The translations under genes were made by a program, and so were the position numbers. Positions 1 through 5,568 of a stretch of 8,103 nucleotides of DNA are shown here, in pieces; within the stretch, counting starts at the first letter, position 1; every line of letters starts with the position of its first letter. The DNA is from JBEKDJ01 sp050014415 (GTDB taxonomy: Bacteria; Desulfobacterota; BSN033; UBA1163): positions 1-8,103 of the forward strand of contig JBEKDJ010000211.1 in assembly GCA_050014415.1 (NCBI GenBank), given 5' to 3'. The notes beneath the pieces are model-generated. The model did not search any database. It had not been told where the DNA came from and saw nothing but the letters and a program-made list of their open reading frames with translations.

Positions 1-15
1 TAAACAGCCTTTTCT

Positions 16-85
16 GTCATGCCGGACTTGATCCGGCATCCAGAAGGTCTTGAAAGGACTGGATTCCGGCTTTCGCCGGAATGAC
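16..85. repeat. Interspersed palindromic repeat with nested hairpins
   Basis: The element is bounded by GTCAT (16-20) and ATGAC (81-85). The left arm folds as TGCCGGA/TCCGGCA (20-26/32-38). The right arm folds as ATTCCGGC/GCCGGAAT (63-70/75-82) with a 4-nt loop. TCCAG (39-43) pairs with CTGGA (59-63), so the whole unit can also close on itself. This layout matches a widespread class of intergenic repeats seen in many copies in deltaproteobacterial and nitrospiral genomes. That match is from memory; copy number cannot be seen here. It lies outside any gene, upstream of the toxin-antitoxin promoter. Confidence 0.75.
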
Positions 86-123
86 GGTTCTAATTGAAGC
101 TGCAATTTATAAACAGACTCTAA

Positions 124-165
124 TTAGTTCAGAGTTCGGAGATAAGAACAAAAACTCTGAATTAA
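124..165. other. Stem-loop upstream of the mntA promoter
   Basis: A 13-bp stem pairs 124-136 with 153-165, containing one G-T wobble, and encloses a 16-nt loop. The core is TTCAGAGTT/AACTCTGAA. The stem is AT-rich and no T-run follows, so it is not a convincing terminator. It sits about 60 bp upstream of the -35 box of the toxin-antitoxin operon. A protein-binding or replication-associated role is possible but unproven. Confidence 0.4.
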
Positions 166-172
166 AGATTCC

Positions 173-209
173 GAATTCCGCAATCGGAGGGCGATTCTCC
201 GATGAATTC
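173..209. other. Second stem-loop abutting the mntA promoter
   Basis: ATCGGAG (183-189) pairs with CTCCGAT (197-203) around a 7-nt loop. The helix is extended by GAATTC at 173-178 and 204-209, with a 4-nt bulge at 179-182. It ends 17 bp before the -35 hexamer at 226. MNT/HEPN pairs are often autoregulated, so an operator is conceivable, but nothing in the sequence proves it. Confidence 0.35.
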
Positions 210-225
210 GAGATATAAAAACGGT

Positions 226-253
226 TTGACAAAAAGTGCTGGAATGATAAAAT
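226..253 (+). promoter_or_regulatory. Sigma70-like promoter of the mntA-hepT operon
   Basis: A perfect -35 hexamer TTGACA (226-231) is followed after 16 bp by TAAAAT (248-253), a 5/6 match to the -10 consensus. Transcription would start near 260, leaving a leader of only about 18 nt before the ATG at 278. An AGGG ribosome binding site lies at 267-270. This is the best housekeeping-type promoter visible in the window. Confidence 0.7.
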
Positions 254-277
254 TGCTTTTAGGTTCAGGGAAATCGC

Positions 278-691
278 ATGAATAGCATAAAAGGACAAAT
301 CAGGGGAATTGCGTCTCAGTACGGTCTCCAGATTATTTATGCTTTTGGGAGTAGGGCGAAAGAGGCTTTAGAGCTGGTCGAGGGCAGAATTGAACAATTC
401 TCCTCGACTCCGTCCGATTTGGATGTAGGAGTCAAACTCGATAGGGCACTTACTGTGGAAGAGAAGGTCAAGATCGCTATCTTATTTGAAGATCTTCTTG
501 ATGTCTCCCGGGTAGATTTAATCGTTCTTCCCGAAGCTCCAGTCTCCCTTGCTCTTGAAATTGTGACGGGAGAGATTCTCTATATGCACGATTCAACCTA
601 TGAAGCCGAATATCAGCTCTACATCATGCGGCAGGCTGCGGATCTTCTTCCTTATGAGCGGTTGAAGCAAAAAATGATCATGGGTGACTAA
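278..691 (+). CDS. mntA: MntA-type minimal nucleotidyltransferase (antitoxin of a HEPN/MNT pair)
   Basis: This is a 137-residue protein with the nucleotidyltransferase fold signature. GS is at residues 24-25 in the context FGSRA, the metal-binding pair D47-x-D49 is in SDLDVGV, and a third acidic residue D80 lies in RVDLIVL. Known MntA proteins transfer AMP to a tyrosine of the partner HepT RNase and so neutralise it. The C-terminal helix (about 105-137) resembles the usual MntA tail. The GS to DxD spacing is 21 residues, whereas classical MNT proteins have about 9-10. The extra residues 28-46 form a predicted helix-like insert, a variant I believe exists in some family members. The ATG is preceded by AGGG, 7 nt upstream. 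The hepT frame follows directly, so the two are co-transcribed from the promoter at 226-253. All three catalytic acidic positions are present, so the enzyme looks intact. Confidence 0.9.
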   Translation: MNSIKGQIRGIASQYGLQIIYAFGSRAKEALELVEGRIEQFSSTPSDLDVGVKLDRALTVEEKVKIAILFEDLLDVSRVDLIVLPEAPVSLALEIVTGEILYMHDSTYEAEYQLYIMRQAADLLPYERLKQKMIMGD

Positions 692-692
692 T

Positions 693-1142
693 ATGAGCCC
701 CGGAAACATTGATTCAAAGGTTGTTGCTCAACGTGTTTTTTGGATCTCCCAAATGACAGATGCACTAAAGGACCTACGCCTTGAATGGAAGGTGGCTTTC
801 TTAGCGGACAGACACAAGATTGCAGCAGCGGAATCCTACTTGAGACATGCCCTAGAAGCACTCTTTGATATTGGGAGACACATTCTTGCTAAGAAGTTTG
901 CTTACCCGGCTACAGAATATAAGGAGATTGCCAAAGGTCTTTCTGAGAACAGGGTTCTGGTTGAAAAAGAGGCGGAGTTAATGAGAAAAGTGGCAGGGTA
1001 TCGGAATCGGATGGTTTACTTCTACCATGAGATAAGCCCGGAAGAACTTCATGAAATCTGCTTTTTTCACGCGGAAGAAAACAAGTTCCTAGTCGAGAAG
1101 AAATTGCAATGGACAAGAGAACAAGGAAATAGTATTTCTTGA
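693..1142 (+). CDS. hepT: HepT-like HEPN-domain RNase toxin (DUF86) with an altered active-site motif
   Basis: I chose the ATG at 693 (149 residues) because GGTGA lies just upstream. A GTG at 684 would add three residues and overlap mntA. The protein is all-helical. The HEPN core helix AAESYLRHALEALFDIGRH spans about residues 44-63, and the signature near the C-terminus is GYRNRMVYFYHEI (residues 102-114). The family motif is R-x4-H-x-Y, in which Arg and His cut RNA and the Tyr is AMPylated by MntA. Here R104 and Y111 are kept, but the His position is Y109 (codon TAC, 1017-1019), one transition from CAC. H112 lies three residues further on. The toxin may therefore be catalytically dead, attenuated, or using another residue. 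Placement directly behind an MNT antitoxin makes the family call firm; activity is uncertain. Confidence 0.88.
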   Translation: MSPGNIDSKVVAQRVFWISQMTDALKDLRLEWKVAFLADRHKIAAAESYLRHALEALFDIGRHILAKKFAYPATEYKEIAKGLSENRVLVEKEAELMRKVAGYRNRMVYFYHEISPEELHEICFFHAEENKFLVEKKLQWTREQGNSIS

Positions 1143-1334
1143 CCGCCATGAGGTTTGCCGCATTCTCATGGAGTAAGCTTGCTCCAGAATCCGTGTTACT
1201 TCCTCAATAATTTACAGATTCTTCAAAGTGTTGTATATTTCACTTCGTAATCCTCAAATCGAGATGACTCGTTTATTATCGCCTGCACACGGACGCAGCC
1301 GGTGAGGTTGGTCGATGTGCCAATAGAGTGGAAG

Positions 1335-2015
1335 ATGTCCTCCCAAATTAGCCCCCTGATGAAAGAGCTCCTGGTCCCTCAGGCCTATATGCTGACCCGC
1401 TTATACCTTTCTTCCATCAGGCTGAAGGTGGTCAACAAAGATACCCTGAGAAAGCATCTGGAGAAAGGCGGGAAAGCGATCGGCTGCTTTTGGCACCAAC
1501 GCTTTTTCGGGGCTATTGGGTATGCCAAAAGGTTTAGTATCTTTTCCCCATCGGTCATCATCAGCAACAGCCGGGATGGCAAAATAATTGCGCAGGTAGC
1601 CTTGCGTCTGGGTTTCCGCCCCATCCGCGGCTCCAGTTCCCGCGGAGGGAAAGAGGCCCTTGCGGCAATCGTTCAGGACCTGGCGCAAAACACCTGCGTT
1701 GCCCATGCGGTTGATGAGCCCCGGGGTCCGAAGGGGGTGGTGAAGGCAGGGCTGGTTCGGATGGCTCAATTATCCCGTGCGACTATTTTCCAGATTCATA
1801 TTTCCGTGGACCGGGCCTGGATCATGAACAGTTGGGATCGATTCCTCATTCCCAAACCCTTCAGCCGGATTCTCATCCGCTGGGAAGATCCAATCTTTGT
1901 TCCGGAGGAGCTGGATTCAGACGTCTTCGAGAGCATACGCTTAGATATAGAAAATAGGCTGATCCGAGGCCACGCCAAAGATGACCTTGATTGGGGATGG
2001 GAAAGACCTCTCTAA
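1335..2015 (+). CDS. DUF374 / LpxL-like lysophospholipid acyltransferase family protein
   Basis: This is a 226-residue protein from the ATG at 1335. A GTG at 1302 would add 11 residues, and neither start has a strong ribosome binding site. Length and N-terminus fit the ATG better. Family motifs appear in order: FWHQRFF with H54 at residues 52-58, SNSRDGKIIAQVALRLGF at about 77-94, RGSSSRGG at 98-105, D-E-P-R-G-P at 127-132, and SWDRFLIPKPF further on. DUF374 proteins are related to the lipid A late acyltransferases and are thought to act at the inner membrane in lipopolysaccharide assembly. The exact substrate is not established. The usual DGPRGP motif reads DEPRGP here (codon GAG, 1716-1718). 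The gene stands alone, about 190 bp after hepT, and ends before a bidirectional terminator. Confidence 0.85.
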   Translation: MSSQISPLMKELLVPQAYMLTRLYLSSIRLKVVNKDTLRKHLEKGGKAIGCFWHQRFFGAIGYAKRFSIFSPSVIISNSRDGKIIAQVALRLGFRPIRGSSSRGGKEALAAIVQDLAQNTCVAHAVDEPRGPKGVVKAGLVRMAQLSRATIFQIHISVDRAWIMNSWDRFLIPKPFSRILIRWEDPIFVPEELDSDVFESIRLDIENRLIRGHAKDDLDWGWERPL

Positions 2016-2123
2016 AAGTATTGTATCCTCTATAAAGCCATGCAGGATATGAAAACAGAAAGGAACAAGTGCTAATTTCTAACTACGTCCCGATCGCCGC
2101 TAGATTGACTTTGCTTAAACAGC

Positions 2124-2163
2124 AAAAAAAACCTGTCTTCATGCGCGAAAACAGGTTTTTTTT
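2124..2163. terminator. Bidirectional intrinsic terminator
   Basis: A perfect 13-bp inverted repeat pairs eight A plus CCTGT (2124-2136) with ACAGG plus eight T (2151-2163) around a 14-nt loop. The U-tract is provided on either strand. It lies between the convergent acyltransferase (+, ends 2015) and CsgG-like (-, ends 2201) genes, exactly where a shared terminator is expected. Confidence 0.85.
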
Positions 2164-2200
2164 GTATTGAATCAGTGAAAGCGAGTAGCTCAAAGGCCAA

Positions 2201-2917
2201 TTATTCTAATTTGATCGATTTCTTCGTCTTTTCTCTCCGCTTGCCCTCTTTTTCTTTATATTCCTGCATACAGGGATCGTTCTTCCCTTTTGTTAAGGAA
2301 CAATCCAAATATTCCGCGATCTCGATGATACAGGCACGGATGGCCTTGCCGGTAGGTGTTTTTTGCTGTTTCTCCATATCCGTGGAAACGAATGGGGCGC
2401 TCACCCCCAACCTCGTTGAAGTCGATTCGGAGGTCGCTTCGACGGTTCTTGCATCCACGATCTCTCCGGTGGTTGTATCAATGACCTTGAGGTCAACGGC
2501 CATGTACGCTCTTTCCTTTTTCCCTCCAACAGAAAGGCCCATGACCGAGACTCCCATCCCTTTTCCGCTGGTTCCCTCTTCAAAAGCAGAGACCGTTCCT
2601 GCCACCAAATACTTGGCTCCCTTAAGCTTTCCTACTTTGGCTGCTGTTTTGGGATCGACCCTTCCGGAAGCACCGAGGTCCTGCTCAGAGAGCACGGCCT
2701 CCAGCTCTTTTCTCTCCAGGACTTGAAACGACCCCATGCTGACCAGCTCAGCAGCCAGCATGTCCTGAAGGTCACGGCCCGCAGTTCCTCGCCACCATCC
2801 GGCATTTGTATCGTTTGTAAATCTCAGGACACCTAATCTCGGTTTCCCTTGAGCAAAGTCCTGAGAAGCTATCAAAAGAACCAGACTCAAAACCACTGAT
2901 AGAATGATCTTCTTCAT
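2201..2917 (-). CDS. CsgG/HfaB-family exported protein
   Basis: This is a 238-residue protein. I set the start at the ATG at 2917 because GAGGAGAGAG (2921-2930 on the opposite strand) is an excellent ribosome binding site for it. An upstream in-frame ATG at 2935 would swallow that site. Residues 1-23 are a classic signal peptide (KK, then a long hydrophobic run, likely cleaved near AQG). CsgG-family signatures follow: RLGVLRF near 27-33, FQVLERKELEAVLSEQDL near 63-80, GAKYLVAGTVSAFEE near 99-113 and VDLKVIDTTTGEIV near 141-154. CsgG forms the outer-membrane curli secretion pore and is a lipoprotein. This protein lacks a lipobox cysteine at the signal peptide end, so it may be a soluble periplasmic relative rather than a pore. 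The C-terminal tail (about 216-238) is highly charged and basic. No curli subunit genes are nearby. Confidence 0.85.
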   Translation of the reverse strand: MKKIILSVVLSLVLLIASQDFAQGKPRLGVLRFTNDTNAGWWRGTAGRDLQDMLAAELVSMGSFQVLERKELEAVLSEQDLGASGRVDPKTAAKVGKLKGAKYLVAGTVSAFEEGTSGKGMGVSVMGLSVGGKKERAYMAVDLKVIDTTTGEIVDARTVEATSESTSTRLGVSAPFVSTDMEKQQKTPTGKAIRACIIEIAEYLDCSLTKGKNDPCMQEYKEKEGKRREKTKKSIKLE

Positions 2918-3018
2918 AATCTCTCTCCTCTCCATGGTTTAATTCCGAAGAACGGCTCCACCTTACTTTATCGTCACAATATGAAAATACTTTAACCACA
3001 ATTGATGGATTTTTTAGA

Positions 3019-3363
3019 TTAATCTTGATTCTCCGGAAATAATAGCATGCTATTACACTGAAACGCAATAGGATAGTCTGCCGAAGGTTGTCCACACCGA
3101 TACTGGACGCCAAATCCGCCCTTGGGATATTTCCATTTGATGGAACCGTAGTAGATACAGGCGATCGTACAGGTGCCACATTCGAGACAACCGGCGAATT
3201 CAACGGTCATCTCTCCTTTCTCGGTGAGAGAGTAGAGATTCGCAGGACAGGCATAGATGCAGAACCATTCCTGGCAGGCCTGACAGATCTTCTGGTCGAG
3301 AAGGATATGGGACTCTTTGTCGTTTTTAAAGGCATCAAGCGCCACCTTCTCGGTAATTTTCAT
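3019..3363 (-). CDS. fixX: FixX-type ferredoxin-like protein, with a C-terminal extension
   Basis: This 114-residue ferredoxin-like protein would partner the ETF-quinone oxidoreductase-like FixC and the ETF FixAB, passing electrons in a FixABCX bifurcating complex. Eight cysteines form two [4Fe-4S]-type sets: C27-x2-C30-x4-C35-x3-C39-P and C59-x2-C62-x2-C65-x3-C69. The family ending W-x-Y-P-K-G-G-F-G-V-x-Y is present at 77-88. AGGAG sits about 7 nt before the ATG. FixX proteins normally stop just after YRFG or a similar motif. Here the position is YRCG (C90) and the frame runs on for 23 residues with one more Cys (C103). This suggests a lost stop codon in a decaying operon. FixC upstream is truncated, so a working complex is doubtful. 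Confidence 0.88.
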   Translation of the reverse strand: MKITEKVALDAFKNDKESHILLDQKICQACQEWFCIYACPANLYSLTEKGEMTVEFAGCLECGTCTIACIYYGSIKWKYPKGGFGVQYRCGQPSADYPIAFQCNSMLLFPENQD

Positions 3364-3383
3364 TCAACACTCCTGATAAGAAT

Positions 3384-3450
3384 CGTGAGACGCAAGGCGT
3401 TAGGGGTAAAGGGTGAAACCATTTGCGCCTTACCCTCTCGCGCCTTCACG
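3384..3450. repeat. Imperfect palindromic repeat between the fixC remnant and fixX
   Basis: CGTGA (3384-3388) and TCACG (3446-3450) bound the unit. AAGGCG (3394-3399) pairs perfectly with CGCCTT (3426-3431), and there are additional GGGTAA/TTACCC pairing options. fixC and fixX are normally adjacent, so this 100-bp gap filled by a GC-rich palindrome looks like an inserted dispersed repeat. Copy number elsewhere is unknown. Confidence 0.5.
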
Positions 3451-3463
3451 AAATTTTGGAGTC

Positions 3464-3886
3464 TTACATTTTTCTTAATTGTAACCAATCTTTGAAGGTT
3501 TGGAAATTGAAGAAGTCCTTCTTTAATCCTTCCCACAGGGTCTGATAAAGTCCCTCTTTAGGTTTTTCATCGACCCGCATCACCTTTTCGAAGAGGTTAG
3601 AGATTGCCTGAGGGTACTTGGAAAAGAGCCTTTCATTCTCAAGGACGCGCAGGCTGTTCTTAAAGGTATTCATCTCTTTGATGATGAAGCTATTATTCAA
3701 AAGGGAGTCGTACCAGGCGAGGGAGGAGGCTGAAAAACCATTTCTCTCCTTTGCCTTCTTTATTGTCCTTCCAGCCAGGACTTCGGAAACCAATGCATAT
3801 TCCATTCCCCTGACCGTGACCAGCATGTTAAGGCCGAGGCTTGCCGCATCCCCAACGACAAGAATTCCATCACCACAAATCTTCAC
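3464..3886 (-). pseudogene. fixC: fixC C-terminal remnant (ETF-quinone oxidoreductase-like flavoprotein)
   Basis: About 140 codons remain of a protein normally near 430 residues. The remnant begins at the FAD-binding stretch GDGILVVGDAA, followed by the family segment LNMLVTVRGMEYAL and continuing to a natural-looking C-terminus. FixC takes electrons from the ETF FixAB and passes them toward quinone or FixX. The whole N-terminal two thirds, including the dinucleotide-binding motif, is missing. The sequence runs directly into a truncated transposase on the same strand but in another frame. A GTG at 3886 could open the frame, but it is an accident of the junction. The remnant lies between the fixB remnant and fixX, preserving the operon order. 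Confidence 0.88.
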
Positions 3887-4201
3887 TGTAATTCCTTTTA
3901 AACCAATAACCGCTTTTCTGTTTGAAGAGACTTATAAACTTCTTCGGGTTAGATTGGTCATCCTCTCCTACGACTAAGAGATGAAGATGATCAGGCATAA
4001 AACAGTAGGCTAATACGTTGAATCTACCCGATCCGGCAGTCTCGATCAAAATAATAATCAAACCATCCACTACTTCACCGACTTTGAATCTAGCAATCTG
4101 GTTTTTTGTCAGGATGGTTATGGAATAGGCGTATGTTCCAGTGTAGTCAAAACTCTTAAGCCTCGGTCTCTTAGGAGGGGTGCTTTAAAATCAAGTCCCA
4201 T
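3870..4201 (-). pseudogene. Truncated REP-associated tyrosine transposase (RAYT, IS200/IS605 Y1 superfamily)
   Basis: The open frame runs from 4184 to 3870. It contains the Y1-transposase N-terminus (KSFDYTGTYAYSITILTKN), the core VLAYCFMPDHLHLLV with the HxH metal-binding pair, and FISLFKQKSGYWFKRNY, the helix expected to hold the catalytic Tyr. RAYTs mobilise or process REP palindromes. This copy is cut off at its C-terminus, where the reading joins fixC within 17 bp of frame overlap. The N-terminus has no start in frame: a TAA lies at 4185-4187, and an ATG at 4199-4201 is in another frame, so a frameshift near the C-rich stretch around 4178 is likely. About 105 codons survive of an expected 150 or more. 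Confidence 0.85.
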
Positions 4202-4310
4202 ATTCTGTCTCAAGGCTTCTATTACAAGGCATCAACCCTGAAGGTTTGAGTTACAGAACCTGTACGACGTTGACAAACACAGAACGCTCTGCCTCATATG
4301 ACGCTCTGCA

Positions 4311-4801
4311 CTATGCGTTTTGAAAGGTTTTCTTAAGTTCTTCGGTAAGGGCAGGGACGATCTGAAAGAGGTCGCCTACGATCCCATAGTCCGCATAGTT
4401 GAAGATGAGGGCATTGGGGTCAGTATCCACGGCCACGACCGTCTTACAGGTGCCGATGCCCAGCACATGATGAATGGCGCCTGAGATTCCGAAGGCCATA
4501 TAGAGCTTGGAAGAGATTTTCTTTCCGCTCTTTCCAATCTGGTCCTTCACCTCTCTCCACCCCTCATCCACAACGGCCCGGGTTGTCCCCACGGAGGCAT
4601 TGAGTACATCTGCCAGCTCTTCGATAATCTTGAAATTCTCAGCCCCTTGATCCCTCTCCGATCAGCAATCACCAGTTCAGCTTTTGTGATGTCGAGCTTT
4701 GTTCCTGCTGCCTTCTCCACTCCAAGGACCTTCAAGCATCTCGGCCTCTGGGATGTGAAGGCCCGACCTCCTCCCAGAGCGAAAGGGGCCTCCGTAACGA
4801 T
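4311..4801 (-). pseudogene. fixB: fixB / electron-transfer flavoprotein alpha-subunit remnant, frameshifted
   Basis: Two frames together give the ETF-alpha C-terminal domain. The upstream frame reads EKAAGTKLDITKAELVIADRRGIKG. The downstream frame continues AENFKIIEELADVLNASVGTTRAVVDEGW and then GISGAIHHVLGIG, DPNALIF, ADYGIVGDLF and a natural C-terminus. These are the FAD-binding motifs of the family. The switch falls in a run of four C on the plus strand (4643-4646); one extra G in the coding strand would restore AAG-GGG-GCT-GAG. The ETF-alpha N-terminal domain cannot be recognised beyond about 4801, where a TAA (4802-4804) closes the frame. FixB pairs with FixA in a FixABCX complex; fixA is not visible in this window. 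Confidence 0.85.
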
Positions 4802-4889
4802 TTACCTCGATGATTCGGAGTCTCAGATTTTATCCCCTGATTCCTTCTACGCACCCCCGGATTACCCGATGGATTCTTATGTGAGCTGA

Positions 4890-5380
4890 TGAGTGGGCCG
4901 TGGATAGTATTAAGAGGACGAGCTAAGGGGGTGGTCTGTCTACAGGCGGGGTTGAGAATCCTATTTTCCTCGTTCTTGAGAGTATAAGCCTCTTCTGCGA
5001 TAGCTTCGACTTATCTTCCCAAGCTTGGTATCAGGCTGGCGCTCGAACGTATGAGAAGGAAACTTGCATATCTTGTGGTTGATTTTTCTTGACAAACTAT
5101 TCCCTTTTTTGTTATCCGCTTTTTTGTATATTCAACGCAACCAAACCAAGTTCTTATCATTATCATTGACCACGAGAAGCTGCCCTGTGTTATCCGATAC
5201 GGGGCGACAAACATCTACGCCCACACGAGCTCGGGCAGTGAACAGGACAGGAAAAAGGAGGGAGCAGATCTTCTGGTCAAGTGGGACCCTCCCTGTAACA
5301 AAGAATGGCTTGGTCCGAACGAGGAAATCTGGGGCCAAACCTGCACTATACACTTTGTTTTAGCGGCTAAAGCGCAGCGG
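4890..5380. other. Long stretch without a supportable gene
   Basis: No recognisable domain is present in this 490-bp stretch. Between 5093 and 5446 one plus-strand frame is open for 118 codons but has no ATG, GTG or TTG at its start. Overlapping frames on both strands are open as well (for example 5064-5363 plus and 5132-5353 minus), none with a good ribosome binding site. A TTGACA at 5089-5094 lacks a matching -10. The stretch is most likely degraded DNA from a former gene or repeat between the fix remnant and the pilin cassette. Confidence 0.5.
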
Positions 5381-5468
5381 CAGGTCTTTGACATTGGCAG
5401 TTTGAGAAAATGTTTAATTCTTTTTGGCAGAATTCGGTGGAAAAAATGACCGCTAAGTGAGCGGATAG
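5381..5468 (+). repeat. Degenerate direct repeat, copy 1 (upstream of the pilin cassette)
   Basis: Starts CAGGTCTTT, contains GGCAGAATT-GGTGGAAAA near 5426-5445 and ends near GCGGATAG. It aligns over its whole length, with one gap and many substitutions, to 6587-6674 in the same orientation. The CAGGTCTTT start resembles REP-like palindromes often seen beside RAYT genes; this is a family resemblance from memory. Confidence 0.6.
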
Positions 5469-5484
5469 CAGATGGTGGCTAAAA

Positions 5485-5507
5485 TTCGGTGCTCGGAGCA
5501 CCCCGAA
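5485..5507. other. Compact hairpin in the pilin upstream region
   Basis: TTCGG (5485-5489) and TGCT (5490-5493) pair with AGCA (5497-5500) and CCGAA (5503-5507) around a CGG loop, with a 2-nt bulge. No T-run follows. It is probably part of the repeat-rich tract in front of the cassette. Confidence 0.4.
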
Positions 5508-5525
5508 GGAAAGGATTATTAGTGT

Positions 5526-5535
5526 TGCCTGGCAC
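5526..5535. repeat. TGCCTGGCAC palindromic motif, copy 1
   Basis: A 10-bp motif with near dyad symmetry, found again in the same orientation at 6856-6865. Motifs of this kind are common in REP-like elements, so its reuse on either side of the pilin cassette supports a repeat-bounded unit. Confidence 0.45.
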
Positions 5536-5553
5536 CCCGATTGGTTTGGAAGC

Positions 5554-5560
5554 AAGGAGG
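5554..5560 (+). promoter_or_regulatory. Consensus Shine-Dalgarno site that fixes the pilin GTG start
   Basis: AAGGAGG ends 8 nt before the GTG at 5569. It is the strongest ribosome binding site in the window and decides the start in the absence of a nearby ATG. Confidence 0.85.
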
Positions 5561-5568
5561 GCGTGTAA

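Noticed and set aside
107..298. Open frame on the minus strand across the toxin-antitoxin promoter
   Set aside because: It covers stem-loops and a strong promoter reading the other way, has no ribosome binding site, and has a low-complexity AT-rich composition.
1146..1171. CCATGAG/CTCATGG inverted repeat after hepT as a terminator
   Set aside because: The stem is only 7 bp with a 12-nt loop and no T-run follows on either strand.
2175..2726. Long plus-strand frame opposite the CsgG-like gene
   Set aside because: It is antisense to a gene with a signal peptide and recognisable family motifs, and it crosses the terminator region.
3088..3495. Plus-strand frame opposite fixX
   Set aside because: It is antisense to the cysteine-cluster gene, with no recognisable domain or ribosome binding site.
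4647..4889. Plus-strand frame opposite the fixB remnant
   Set aside because: The minus strand carries clear ETF-alpha motifs over the same bases.
5089..5115. TTGACA at 5089 as a promoter for the pilin gene
   Set aside because: No acceptable -10 lies 16-18 bp downstream, and the pilin start is almost 480 bp away.
5132..5353. Minus-strand 73-codon frame in the gene-poor region
   Set aside because: No domain, no ribosome binding site, and two competing frames on the other strand are equally open.
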